A DNA stretch of 64,000 nt from Maricaulis sp. (GCF_017642925.1 NZ_JAEPOL010000010.1:89989-153988); one strand, 5' to 3'; counted from the stretch's first letter, positions 34,441 through 43,198 are shown. A program made the numbers and translations. Notes: a model not told the origin generated them from the sequence alone.

Positions 34441-35922
34441 ATGTGGACGCCTGAACTCTCCCTTGCCCTGGCGCTGGCCATTCCGGCCATCGGCGGTGTC
34501 GCCGTGGCGCTGCTGGGCAAGTATCCCAATCTGCGCGAAGGCGCGACGCTGGTCTCTGCCGTTCTTCTGGCGCTGAATGTCGCCTATCTGGTCGAGATCG
34601 CGCCGAGCCATCCGGTCCTGGAACTGGCCAATCTGGCGCCGGGCCTGCACCTGGTCTTCCGCCTGGAACCGCTGGGCGCGTTGTTTGCCGCTGTGGCCTC
34701 GGGCCTGTGGATCGTCAACTCGCTGTATTCCATCGGCTATATGCGCGGGAATGGCGAGAAGAACCAGACGCGCTTCTATGTCTGTTTCTGCATCGCCATC
34801 GGTGCCGCCATGGGCGTGGCCCTGTCGGGCAACCTCTTGACGATGTTCCTGTTCTACGAAGTGCTCACCCTGTCGACCTATCCGCTGGTCACGCACAAGG
34901 GTGACGAGAACGCCAAGCGCGGCGGCAAGATCTATCTGTCCATCCTGCTGGGCGCGTCGATCGGCCTCTTGCTGCCCGCCGTGATCGCCACGCACTACCT
35001 TGCCGGTTCGACCGATTTCGTCGCCGGCGGCCTCTTGGCCGTCAACGAGGTGACGCCCGCCATTGCCGGTGTGCTGCTGGTGCTGTTCGCCTTCGGGATC
35101 GGCAAGGCGGCGCTGATGCCGGTTCACCCCTGGCTGCCCAACGCCATGGTCGCACCGACACCGGTCTCGGCCCTGCTGCACGCCGTGGCCGTTGTGAAGG
35201 CCGGCGTGTTCGCCATGCTGAAAGTGGGCACCTACATCTTCGGTCCCGCCCTGATCGCCGCCACGCCGACCTCGGACGCGCTGGCCTGGATCGCCGGTAT
35301 CTCCATCGTGCTGTCTTCGGTCGTCGCGATGACCAAGGATAATCTGAAGGCCCGGCTGGCCTTCTCCACCGTCTCCCAGCTCTCCTATGTCACGCTGGGC
35401 GTGATGCTGGCCTCGCCGCTGGCCATGCTGGGCGGGGCGCTGCAGATCGTCATGCACGCCTGGGGCAAGATCACCCTCTTCATGAGCGCGGGTGCCATCT
35501 ACACCGCCACCAAGAAGACCGAGATCTCGCAGATGGCGGGCCTGGGCCGCTACATGCCCTGGCTGTTCATCGCCTACACGGTCGGCGCGCTGTCGATCAT
35601 CGGCCTGCCGCCGCTGGGCGGCACCTGGCCCAAACTCTTCCTGATGCAGGGCGCCTGGGAGAGCGGGCACGGTCTGCTGATCGTGGCGCTGGTGGCCTCG
35701 TCCATCCTCAATGTCGCCTATCTGCTGCCGCTCTCGGCGCGCGGTTTCTTCTCCGCGCCGGAAGAGGCCAAGCTGAAGAAGAAGCCGCCCATGCTGGTCA
35801 TCCTGCCGCCGGTCATCACGGCAGCAGGCGTGCTGGTGCTCTTCTTCCTGATCGGGCCGCTGCGCGATTATCTCGCGCCGGTCTTCCTGTCCTCGTCCCT
35901 TGCTGCGGAGGCCGCCCTGTGA
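34441..35922 (+). CDS. MrpD-like antiporter subunit, paralogue 2
   Basis: A 493-residue NuoM/N-type subunit. The TM5 Glu is in FLFYEVLTLSTYPLVTHKG, TM7 Lys in GIGKAALMPVHPWLPNAM, TM8 Lys in AVVKAGVFAML, and further Lys in MHAWGKITLFMSAG and TWPKLFLMQG. It is diverged from the adjacent mrpD, with only the core motifs shared. It starts four bases after that stop. A complete set of charged residues argues for a working third or second proton channel. Confidence 0.87.
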   Translation: MWTPELSLALALAIPAIGGVAVALLGKYPNLREGATLVSAVLLALNVAYLVEIAPSHPVLELANLAPGLHLVFRLEPLGALFAAVASGLWIVNSLYSIGYMRGNGEKNQTRFYVCFCIAIGAAMGVALSGNLLTMFLFYEVLTLSTYPLVTHKGDENAKRGGKIYLSILLGASIGLLLPAVIATHYLAGSTDFVAGGLLAVNEVTPAIAGVLLVLFAFGIGKAALMPVHPWLPNAMVAPTPVSALLHAVAVVKAGVFAMLKVGTYIFGPALIAATPTSDALAWIAGISIVLSSVVAMTKDNLKARLAFSTVSQLSYVTLGVMLASPLAMLGGALQIVMHAWGKITLFMSAGAIYTATKKTEISQMAGLGRYMPWLFIAYTVGALSIIGLPPLGGTWPKLFLMQGAWESGHGLLIVALVASSILNVAYLLPLSARGFFSAPEEAKLKKKPPMLVILPPVITAAGVLVLFFLIGPLRDYLAPVFLSSSLAAEAAL

Positions 35923-36221
35923 GCGATCAATCCGGCAAACACGATGAACTCGTGCATCCCGCGGCCCGGCCCTTTTTGTGGCTGGACGCGAAATGGCTGA
36001 AATCCTCGATGCTGTGGATCCTGCTGGTCCTCGCCCTCGGCTTTGCGGCGATCGACCTCTTCCACCATCGCCATGAATACGTGCATGTGGCCGAGACACC
36101 GGGCTTCTACGCCCTGTGGGGTTTCGGCTCTTTCGTGCTGGCCGTGATGGTCGGCTGGTTCGTGATCCGTGGCTTCCTGGGCCGTGAGGAAGACTATTGG
36201 GACGGGGAGGGCGACCAATGA
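35919..36221 (+). CDS. Small two-helix membrane protein of the antiporter operon
   Basis: A 100-residue membrane protein of no recognised family. A hydrophilic N-terminus of about 20 residues is followed by helix 1 (SSMLWILLVLALGFAAIDLF), a His-rich turn (HHRHEYVHV), helix 2 (FGSFVLAVMVGWFVIRGFLG) and an acidic tail. It overlaps both flanking antiporter genes by ATGA, so it is likely a stoichiometric accessory subunit. The His cluster next to the membrane is notable. Confidence 0.8.
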   Translation: MSDQSGKHDELVHPAARPFLWLDAKWLKSSMLWILLVLALGFAAIDLFHHRHEYVHVAETPGFYALWGFGSFVLAVMVGWFVIRGFLGREEDYWDGEGDQ

Positions 36222-37969
36222 TCGAGGCCCTCTACGACGTCTCCCCGGCCTGGCCGGTCATCATCGCCGGCCTGATCGCCGCCGCCGTGCCGAACCATTA
36301 TGTGCGCAAGGGCCTGGCCCTGGTCGCACCGGTGCTGGCGGGCTTCCTCTGGTTCAACGTGCCCTCCGGCGTTCACACCGGCGGCATTATCGAACTGGGC
36401 GGGTTCACGCTGGAAACCTTCCGCTATGACGGCCTGTCCCGCATCTGGGGCCTGATCTTCATCATCGCGGCCTTCATCAATGCGCTCTACGGCCTGCATT
36501 CCAAAGACCGTGTCGGCGATGCCTCCGGCCTGATCTATGCCGGTGCCGGTCTCGGTGCCGTCTTTGCCGGCGATCTCCTCTCGCTCTTCTTCTTCTGGGA
36601 GCTGACGGCAATTTCCTCGGTCTTCCTGATCTGGGGTTCCAAGACCAACGAAGCCTACAAGGCGGGCCTGCGCTATCTGGCGATCCACGTCCTGTCCGGC
36701 GTCATGCTGCTGGCCGGTGCCGTGATCCACTCCGCCGATACCGGCAGCTGGGCGTTTGACGAGAGCCTCTCGGTGAACACGCTGGGCGGTTTCCTGATCT
36801 TCCTCGCCTTCGGCATCAAGTGCGCCTTCCCCTTCCTGCACAACTGGCTGCAGGACGCCTATCCCAAGGCGACGGTCACGGGCGCCGTCGTGCTCTCGGC
36901 CTTCACCACCAAGCTGGCCGTCTACGCCCTGGCGCGCGGCTATGCCGGGACCGACATGCTGATCTGGATCGGCGCGATCATGACCGCTTTCCCGGTCTTC
37001 TTCGCCGTCGTCGAGAACGACCTGCGCAAGGTCCTGTCGTACTCGCTGAACAACCAGCTGGGCTTCATGGTGGTCGGCATCGGTGTCGGCACCGAGCTCG
37101 CCATCAATGGCGCCGCGGCCCACGCCTTCGTGCACATCATCTACAAGGCGCTCTTGTTCATGAGCATGGGGGCTGTGCTCTACCGCGTCGGCACCGTGAA
37201 AGCGTCCGAACTGGGCGGCCTGTTCAAGACCATGCCGGCGACGGCGATCTTCTGCATCATCGGCGCCGCCTCGATCTCGGCCTTCCCGCTCTTCTCCGGC
37301 TTTGTCGCCAAGGCGATGACGCTGGCGGCGGTGGCGCACGAGGGGCACTATATCGTCTGGTTCATCCTGCTGTTCGCCTCGGCCGGCGTGCTGGAGCACT
37401 CGGGCATCAAGATCCCGTATTTCGCCTTCTTCGCCCATGACAAGGGCCACCGCGTCCGCGAGGCGCCGGTGAACATGCTGATGGCGATGGGGATTGCTGC
37501 GCTGATGTGCGTCTATCTGGGCTGGCCCGACATGTTCGGCATCCCGGGCGGCTATCGCGCGCTCTACAATCTCACCCCCTTCCCGGAGGTGGCGAACGAA
37601 TATCCCATGTGGACCTTCGACCACGTCGTCGGCCAGATGCAGCTCCTGCTCGCCGCGCTCTTCGCCTTCGCCTTCCTGGTGCGGATGAAGTGGTATCCGG
37701 ACGAGAAGCGCTCGATCAATCTCGACTTCGACTGGGTCTATCGCCGGGCCTTCGACGGCACGGCCCGCTGGGGTCACGCCATGTTCGGCCGGCTGTGGGC
37801 GTCGATCGGCAATGTCCTGGCCGCGGCACGCACCCGGATGGGTGGCCGGCTGTTCCAGGCATTCAGTCCTATGGGGGCGATCAGCCGGGATATCCCCTCT
37901 GGCATGCTGGCGATCTGGACCAGCGCGCTTTTGGCCATCGTCCTGATCATCGCCTATATCGCCCCTTAG
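36218..37969 (+). CDS. MrpD/NuoL-type antiporter subunit, paralogue 3
   Basis: The largest of three NuoL/M/N-like subunits in the operon, 583 residues. The TM5 Glu is in LFFFWELTAISSVFLIWG, TM7 Lys in FGIKCAFPFLHNWLQDAY, TM8 Lys in FTTKLAVYALARG, then HIIYKALLFMSMG and GFVAKAMTLAAV. A C-terminal extension of about 130 residues (MKWYPDEKRSINLDFDWVYR, then a final helix SGMLAIWTSALLAIVLIIAY) resembles the NuoL/MrpA-type tail. The start at 36218 overlaps the previous stop. It is the last gene before a terminator. Confidence 0.87.
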   Translation: MIEALYDVSPAWPVIIAGLIAAAVPNHYVRKGLALVAPVLAGFLWFNVPSGVHTGGIIELGGFTLETFRYDGLSRIWGLIFIIAAFINALYGLHSKDRVGDASGLIYAGAGLGAVFAGDLLSLFFFWELTAISSVFLIWGSKTNEAYKAGLRYLAIHVLSGVMLLAGAVIHSADTGSWAFDESLSVNTLGGFLIFLAFGIKCAFPFLHNWLQDAYPKATVTGAVVLSAFTTKLAVYALARGYAGTDMLIWIGAIMTAFPVFFAVVENDLRKVLSYSLNNQLGFMVVGIGVGTELAINGAAAHAFVHIIYKALLFMSMGAVLYRVGTVKASELGGLFKTMPATAIFCIIGAASISAFPLFSGFVAKAMTLAAVAHEGHYIVWFILLFASAGVLEHSGIKIPYFAFFAHDKGHRVREAPVNMLMAMGIAALMCVYLGWPDMFGIPGGYRALYNLTPFPEVANEYPMWTFDHVVGQMQLLLAALFAFAFLVRMKWYPDEKRSINLDFDWVYRRAFDGTARWGHAMFGRLWASIGNVLAAARTRMGGRLFQAFSPMGAISRDIPSGMLAIWTSALLAIVLIIAYIAP

Positions 37970-37993
37970 GTTACAAGGGGTTAGAGCAGAAAC

Positions 37994-38030
37994 GAGGGCG
38001 TCACACGCAAGGGTGGCGCCCTCTTTCTTT
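37994..38030 (+). terminator. Rho-independent terminator of the antiporter operon
   Basis: A stem starting GAGGGCGTCAC and closing GTGGCGCCCTC (one small mismatch) with an 8-base loop, followed by TTTCTTT. It ends the antiporter operon 24 bases after the last stop. Confidence 0.82.
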
Positions 38031-38048
38031 GCAACGCTAATAGGAATA

Positions 38049-38057
38049 TTATCCCCA
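38049..38057 (+). promoter_or_regulatory. DnaA-box-like 9-mer
   Basis: TTATCCCCA differs at one position from the DnaA consensus TTATNCACA. It lies 75 bases upstream of a gene for a DnaA-domain-IV-like protein. A single imperfect 9-mer is weak evidence by itself. Confidence 0.35.
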
Positions 38058-38131
38058 CCGGGCGTAGTCCACCTAGCCTTTCACTCACGCCGCGGCCGCC
38101 ATTCGAGGCCGCGCGAGACCGGGAGTGCAGG

Positions 38132-38491
38132 ATGGAACGAGCGATGGAAAGACTGGCCGACGACGTGGCCCGGGCCCGCCTGGCGCAGAGCGCCGCGGCC
38201 TATGCTTTCGGGGTGCCGCAGCAGGATCTCGAGGCGCCGACGCGGCATTCGAGGGAGGCCGCACTGGCGCGGCAGGTGGCGATGTATCTCGCCCATGTCG
38301 CCTTCGAACTGCCGCTGACCCGTGTCGCCCAGGCCTTCGGCCGCGACCGCACCACCGCCGCCCATGCCTGCCACCGGATCGAGGACCGCCGCGACGACCG
38401 CGATTTCGATGCCTGGATGGATGCGCTGGAGGAAAGCCTGCGCGGCACGCCCCGCATCCTGGTGCAATCCGGCGGGGAGGAGGGAGCATGA
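38132..38491 (+). CDS. Stand-alone DnaA domain-IV-like DNA-binding protein
   Basis: A 119-residue protein resembling only the C-terminal DNA-binding domain of replication initiator DnaA. After a helical N-terminus, SREAALARQVAMYLAHVAFE corresponds to the DnaA helix before the basic loop. GRDRTTAAHACHRIEDRRDD (residues 70-89) corresponds to the DnaA signature GRDHTTVLHA..KIE. There is no AAA+ domain. It overlaps the DUF6456 gene by ATGA, an arrangement found in several alphaproteobacteria. It could bind DnaA-box-like sites as a regulator or competitor. That function is inferred. Confidence 0.85.
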   Translation: MERAMERLADDVARARLAQSAAAYAFGVPQQDLEAPTRHSREAALARQVAMYLAHVAFELPLTRVAQAFGRDRTTAAHACHRIEDRRDDRDFDAWMDALEESLRGTPRILVQSGGEEGA

Positions 38492-39180
38492 GCGCGCCGC
38501 GCTGGATGCGGGCGCTGTCGCGCCGCGGCGCCGTCCTGCTGCCGCATGCCGGGTCGCACGCCGTCTTCGCCGGCCCCGATCGCCGCCGCCGTCCGCTCGC
38601 CCGTCTCACACCGGCCGACATGCACGAGGCCGAGACAAAGGGCTGGCTCGCCCGCTCCGGCGACGGCTACACCCTCTCTGCGGCCGGACATGTCACGCTA
38701 TGTGACACCAATGGGTCGCCCATGGTGCAGCAATCTCACCTGATTGAGCGCCCTGTGATGCATGAAAGCGGGCGTATCGAGACGGTCATGGCCAATGCCC
38801 TGGAGGGCCCGCTGGGCAAGTGGACCGGCCTCCTGGCCCCCGCCGAACGCAATGCCGCAGAACGCTTCCTGGCCGATTATCACCGCTCCAGCCTGACCCA
38901 GCGCACCACCCGCAACTGGTCACCCACAGCCCCGCGCCGCGGTGAGGGTCCGCGCCGGGGACCGGAAGACGCCACCCTCAGCGCCATCGCTGCAAAGGAT
39001 CGTGTTTTCAAGGCGCTGGACGCGTTGGGCCCGCAACTGGCGAAGATCGTCGAGGCGGCCTTGATCCGCGAGGAGAGCCTGGCCGCCATGGAGCGCCGCT
39101 TCGGCTGGGGCCAGCGTTCCGGCGGCACCGCCGTCAGGCTCGCCCTGGGGCGGCTGGCGGAAATCTATGGCTCGGGGTGA
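38488..39180 (+). CDS. DUF6456 domain protein
   Basis: A 230-residue cytoplasmic protein of the alphaproteobacterial DUF6456 family. The N-terminal third looks like a winged-helix-type segment (RALSRRGAVLLPHAG, ADMHEAETKGWLARSGDGYT). The C-terminal domain holds AAERFLADYHRSSLTQRTTR and, after a basic linker, AKDRVFKALDALGPQLAKIV and AMERRFGWGQRSGGTAVRLAL. It is translationally coupled to the DnaA-domain-like protein upstream, so the two may act together on DNA. No function is known to me. Confidence 0.8.
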   Translation: MSAPRWMRALSRRGAVLLPHAGSHAVFAGPDRRRRPLARLTPADMHEAETKGWLARSGDGYTLSAAGHVTLCDTNGSPMVQQSHLIERPVMHESGRIETVMANALEGPLGKWTGLLAPAERNAAERFLADYHRSSLTQRTTRNWSPTAPRRGEGPRRGPEDATLSAIAAKDRVFKALDALGPQLAKIVEAALIREESLAAMERRFGWGQRSGGTAVRLALGRLAEIYGSG

Positions 39181-39199
39181 GGATATGCGGGAGCGTACG

Positions 39200-39619
39200 T
39201 CAGGCGCCCGCCGCTGCGCGGATGCGGCCGATCATCGAGGTCAGCCCGTTGGAGCGTTGCGGGGAAAGGTGTTCGGACAGGCCGATCCGCTTGAGCACTT
39301 CGCGCGCATCGACCGAAAGGATGTCCGCCGGCGAGCGGCCGGAATAGACGCGCAGCAGCAGCGCGGCCAGACCGCGCACGATATGCGCGTCGCTGTCGGC
39401 GCGGAAGGTGAGGGTATCCTTGCCCGGTTCGGTGACAAGCCAGACCTGGCTGACACACCCTTTCACCTTGTTGGCGTCGGTGCGGTCGCTCTCGGGCATG
39501 TCGGGCAGGGCCTTGCCCATGTCGATGAGATATTTGTACCGCTCCTCCCAGTCGCCCAGGAGGTCGAACTCGTCGACGATGTCTTCGATCTCGGAATGGA
39601 TGTCGCTGTGTGCCGTCAT
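39200..39619 (-). CDS. sufE: Cysteine desulfuration protein SufE
   Basis: Accepts persulfide sulfur from SufS for Fe-S cluster assembly; 139 residues. The reactive Cys is Cys55 in KVKGCVSQVWL. The N-terminus (IVDEFDLLGDWEERYKYLID) and C-terminal LKRIGLSEHLSPQRSNGLTS are diagnostic. The start at 39619 is the first ATG before the family's first helix; the open frame continues upstream. No suf genes are adjacent. Confidence 0.95.
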   Translation of the reverse strand: MTAHSDIHSEIEDIVDEFDLLGDWEERYKYLIDMGKALPDMPESDRTDANKVKGCVSQVWLVTEPGKDTLTFRADSDAHIVRGLAALLLRVYSGRSPADILSVDAREVLKRIGLSEHLSPQRSNGLTSMIGRIRAAAGA

Positions 39620-39702
39620 GTCAGGGCCGACGTAGTGCGGCGGTGGCGGCAAGGCAAGCATCCGGTGCGGTATCCGACAGCATTCCCGTGGTGGGGGAAG
39701 CG

Positions 39703-39972
39703 TCAGGAATTGCGTTCGGCCTCGTGCTCGACAAGCGCGGCTTCGATCCGGGTGGCGGCCATGTCGGTCAGGAAACCGCCAAGACGGGCGGCTTCGCGGC
39801 CGGCATCGCACAGGGCGGAATTGTCCTCACACCAGGCGCTGACGGGTTCGCCGGCATCAATCCGGGTTTCAGCCAGGTTTTGCGGCAGGTCGAAGGTCTC
39901 GCCCGCGAAATCGCGGGGGACAAACACGCTGACGACGGCAAGCCAGAGGGCTGCGCGCAGCAAGAACATCAT
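39703..39972 (-). CDS. DUF5330-like small exported/membrane protein
   Basis: An 89-residue protein with an N-terminal hydrophobic helix (FLLRAALWLAVVSVFV) and a Cys pair in AWCEDNSALCDAGREAA. The arrangement FLLRAxxWL...C....C matches the DUF5330 family of alphaproteobacteria, which often lies near sufE. The start at 39972 follows AAGGAGG by six bases. It reads toward sufE on the same strand with an 83-base gap. Confidence 0.7.
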   Translation of the reverse strand: MMFLLRAALWLAVVSVFVPRDFAGETFDLPQNLAETRIDAGEPVSAWCEDNSALCDAGREAARLGGFLTDMAATRIEAALVEHEAERNS

Positions 39973-40195
39973 GATCGACCTCCTTCTTATTGGCACCCGA
40001 AAGGCGAGAACCTTCCCAGTGCAGGATCGAGGCTAGTCGAAGTGGCGAAGTATAGCGAGCGAATCCGCCGTTAACCAAAAAAGTCGTGCAAATATGGATC
40101 AGCGTTTTTTTGTAAAATTTGCCCGCAATTTTATCTTGTCCCTGATCGAGACACTTTTTGTTAACACGTCGCCGTTCGAGCCGCTCAAATGCGGT

Positions 40196-41227
40196 CTATT
40201 CCGACGTATCTGCCGTATCGAGGCAGCGGCTGACATCGAGCAGGGCGTGCTCGGCGATGCAGAAACTGTCCTCATACTTGAAATGGCCGGCGGCCACGCA
40301 TTGCTGCAGATCCAGACGGACCCAGGCGAGGCAACGCTCGACCATCGGATCGCTGAGCAGGCTGTCGATCGCGGCATCGGTGTCGGCGCCGGTGTCCTGC
40401 AGCGATTGCAGGGCGGCGACCGAGAGAATACGGCCGACGCGGGAGCGGTCGGGATCCGGAACGGCTTCGCCGACAGTCAGCGAAAGCTGCGGCGTCAGCG
40501 TGTCATCCACCGGCGTGGCCACGTCCAGCGGCGCGATGCGCTCGAACAGGGCCGAGGCGGGGACCGCATCGCCCAGTCCGCTTTCCGGCGACAGGCGCAG
40601 CGTGTCGGACAGCATCAGCGGACTGTCGGTCATCTCGGTGATCGCCGCCAGGCGTTCGGCCCGGTCGCGATAGACCCGGTTGGCCCAGCGTTCGGACTGC
40701 AGCGAGTAGGCGGCCGAGCGGTAGCGCTCGGACACTTCGCGGATCTCGGCATTGTCGCGCCCGATCGCATCGATCACCGAATCCTGGGCGTCACCGGCTG
40801 CGGAGAAACTGGTTGCGAAAGCCGGATCGTTCATCAGGCCGGACATGGCGGCATCGGGGCCGTAATAGTCGGCCAGCTCGCGCACCTGGTCGATATAGTC
40901 GGGGTGATGCGCCGCGATGATCGAGGCGTAGGCGATCCAGGCCGGCGCCAGGCGGTCCTCGCCATAGAAGGCGGAGAGCCGGTCCATTGCCGAATCAAGA
41001 TCGTCGCCGGACGCGATCGGCGCATCGCGCAGATCGGCGACCACGCCGTGATAGGCGGCATACTGGCCGGCGGAGCGGCGAACCATGCCTTCGGTCTGCG
41101 GCGGCGCAATGTCGAGCTGGAGCTGCGGGGCGGCGGCGCTGTTGGCGGCCGTTTCCGGCGCCGGTTCCGCCGCGTCCTGGGCGACGGACATCGTGAGGAC
41201 GAGCGCCGTGAGCGAACTGACAAACAT
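40196..41227 (-). CDS. Exported hypothetical protein
   Basis: A 343-residue exported protein of unknown family. A signal peptide (MFVSSLTALVLTMSVA, cleavage near AQDAAEP) is followed by an acidic/Ala-rich region and a long helical domain. Conserved-looking pieces are LAPAWIAYASIIAAHHPDYI and YRSAAYSLQSERWANRVYRD. Three Cys lie in the C-terminal 60 residues (VERCLAW, LQQCVAAGHFKYEDSFCIAEH, SRCLD), likely forming disulfides. The last 25 residues read CIAEHALLDVSRCLD and a short tail. It is flanked by AT-rich DNA. I do not recognise it. Confidence 0.72.
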   Translation of the reverse strand: MFVSSLTALVLTMSVAQDAAEPAPETAANSAAAPQLQLDIAPPQTEGMVRRSAGQYAAYHGVVADLRDAPIASGDDLDSAMDRLSAFYGEDRLAPAWIAYASIIAAHHPDYIDQVRELADYYGPDAAMSGLMNDPAFATSFSAAGDAQDSVIDAIGRDNAEIREVSERYRSAAYSLQSERWANRVYRDRAERLAAITEMTDSPLMLSDTLRLSPESGLGDAVPASALFERIAPLDVATPVDDTLTPQLSLTVGEAVPDPDRSRVGRILSVAALQSLQDTGADTDAAIDSLLSDPMVERCLAWVRLDLQQCVAAGHFKYEDSFCIAEHALLDVSRCLDTADTSE

Positions 41228-41425
41228 TCAAAGACTCCTGACACGTCCCGCAAGCATATTGCCTTGTCCGGCGAACAGCGCCAAGTGTCCATGCGTGATG
41301 AATTATTCGAAGACCGGTTTGTTCAGAAAAGTAAATGAACCGATCTTAAGATTCAGCATTTGTTAACGATAAAGGCGAAGATTCCCGCGTGTAGGAATCA
41401 CGTGGCAGTCCGCACCGGTTGAGAG

Positions 41426-43198
41426 ATGGACCCGAAGAGCGACGATATCACGGCCTGGATCGCCCGCCGCGGTGGCGTGATTGTCAATCTCGTATGGATT
41501 GGCACGCTGGCCGCTGCCGCGCCGCAGGTCTGGCCTCTGCTGGGCGGTGCCGAATGGATGCGCGCGCTCGGCCTGACCGCGCTCGCCCTGCCGGCGATTG
41601 CCGGTCTCATCCTGTTGCCGCGTCTCGTTCACCCGTTCGAACGCTTTGTGCTGGCCATGATCTGGACCGGCTTTGCCGCCGGGATTGCCGTTACCGGTGG
41701 CGGGGTCACCGGCATCGGTGCGCTCGCCTTCCTGCTGGCTCCGGCTGTCGCCGCGGCCAGCGGCCTGCGTGACGGCGTCGTCAAGGCGGCCTCCCTGTCC
41801 GGGCTGGCAGCCCTGGTTGTTGCCGGTCTTCAGATCACGGGATTCATTGCTCCGGCCCCCATGGCCGTCGAACTGCACCTGCCCTTCGTTCTGGGCTGCG
41901 CCCTGATGCTGGCGACCGGCTTCGGCCTTGGCGCCCTGCGCGCGGTGCGTGAAGCGGACGCGGTGCGGGCCGAAGCCGAACGGGGCCGCGTGCGCTCGAA
42001 GGCTTTCGATCATGCTCCGGCCGCCATCATCGCCTGCGATGGCGACGGAAACATCCTTGCTGCATCGGATGCGCTGCGCGAACTGTCGCCGGGCCTGCCG
42101 CGCGAGCTGGCCGGTCTGCCGCTGTGCGATCTGGGCTTCGACGATGAAAGCCGCGCCGAGCTGGCTGCGCGCGCCCGCAAGGCCGCGTTGGCACCGTTGT
42201 CGGGCCATCTGGTCCTGCGGGGGCTCAGCGGCCATGAAGCCGATGTCCGCTTTCAGACCCGGCCGCTGCCGGGCGGCGGTTCCGTTGCGCTGTTCGCCGA
42301 CGATCAGGGCCCCGCGCTGCAAGCCCGCCTCCGCGAAGCCGAACGTGCCCGCGAAGAGGCGGAAGAGGAAGCCCGTGCCAAGTCCCAGTTCCTGGCGTCC
42401 GTCAGCCATGAACTGCGCACGCCGCTGAACGCCATTATCGGCTTCTCCGACGTCATGAAGGCGCGGCTCTTCGGTCCGATGCCGGCGCGTTATGCCGAAT
42501 ATGCCGACCTGATCCATGAAAGCGGCCAGCACCTGATGGAGCTGATCGGCGATGTGCTGGACATGTCGAAGATCGAGGCGGACCGCTACGAGTTGGTGCG
42601 CGAGCGGTTCGACATCGACGAGATTGTCGGCCTGGTCGCCAAGATGATGCGCCTGCAGGCCGAAGAGGCCGGCATCACCCTGTCGGTGAAGCGCAATGAT
42701 GTGGCCGTGCCGGTCATGGGCGACCGCAAGGCGCTGCGCCAGATCCTGCTGAACCTGCTGTCGAATGCTGTGAAATTCACGCCGGAAGGCGGGGCGATCG
42801 TCGTGATGGCCCGTCCGTCCGGCGGCCAGCTCGTCCTGGCGGTCGGCGATAGCGGCGTCGGGATCGACCCGGAAGAGGCCGAGCGTCTGGGCCAGCCCTA
42901 TCAGCAGGCTGCCAATGCCCGCGACATTGAAAAGCGCGGCACGGGCCTGGGGCTCTCGCTTGTGCGCGCCCTGGCCGAACTGCATGGCGGTCACATGTCG
43001 ATCGCGTCGCGCAAGGGGGTCGGTACGACTGTGACGGTGACCCTGCCGATCCTCGCCGACAAGCGCGGTGATGTGGAAACCTGGCCGGCCGGCACGGTAG
43101 CCGGGCTGGATGTGCGTCAGCAGATCGAGCGGGCCCAGGCGGCCTCGAAGGATATCACGACCGCGCCGACGACCGGGCGTACCGGTACGGAAGCCTGA
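41426..43198 (+). CDS. DivJ-like membrane sensor histidine kinase
   Basis: A 590-residue sensor kinase. The N-terminal 175 residues hold five or six membrane helices. A PAS-like domain (residues about 195-295) follows, then a coiled coil, DHp and catalytic domains. The phospho-accepting His is His328 in FLASVSHELRTPLNAI. The N, G1 and G2 boxes read LNLLSNAVKFTPEGG, GDSGVGID and GTGLGLSL. The DHp continuation (GFSDVMKARLFGPMPARYAEYADLI) is that of the DivJ/PleC group, and the multi-pass N-terminus and total length fit DivJ, the kinase of DivK/PleD in Caulobacter. No response regulator is next to it. Confidence 0.85.
   Translation: MDPKSDDITAWIARRGGVIVNLVWIGTLAAAAPQVWPLLGGAEWMRALGLTALALPAIAGLILLPRLVHPFERFVLAMIWTGFAAGIAVTGGGVTGIGALAFLLAPAVAAASGLRDGVVKAASLSGLAALVVAGLQITGFIAPAPMAVELHLPFVLGCALMLATGFGLGALRAVREADAVRAEAERGRVRSKAFDHAPAAIIACDGDGNILAASDALRELSPGLPRELAGLPLCDLGFDDESRAELAARARKAALAPLSGHLVLRGLSGHEADVRFQTRPLPGGGSVALFADDQGPALQARLREAERAREEAEEEARAKSQFLASVSHELRTPLNAIIGFSDVMKARLFGPMPARYAEYADLIHESGQHLMELIGDVLDMSKIEADRYELVRERFDIDEIVGLVAKMMRLQAEEAGITLSVKRNDVAVPVMGDRKALRQILLNLLSNAVKFTPEGGAIVVMARPSGGQLVLAVGDSGVGIDPEEAERLGQPYQQAANARDIEKRGTGLGLSLVRALAELHGGHMSIASRKGVGTTVTVTLPILADKRGDVETWPAGTVAGLDVRQQIERAQAASKDITTAPTTGRTGTEA

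Noticed and set aside
32373..34529. 718-codon open frame on the minus strand
   Set aside because: It is antisense to mrpC/mrpD, rich in Gly/Arg/His/Asp/Gln low complexity, and has no family signature. GC-rich third positions of the real genes create such shadows.
30148..37969. Membrane-bound hydrogenase (Mbh) or complex I operon
   Set aside because: The DUF4040 gene and order resemble Mbh, but there are no hydrogenase or NuoB/C/D/I-type redox subunits in or next to the operon.
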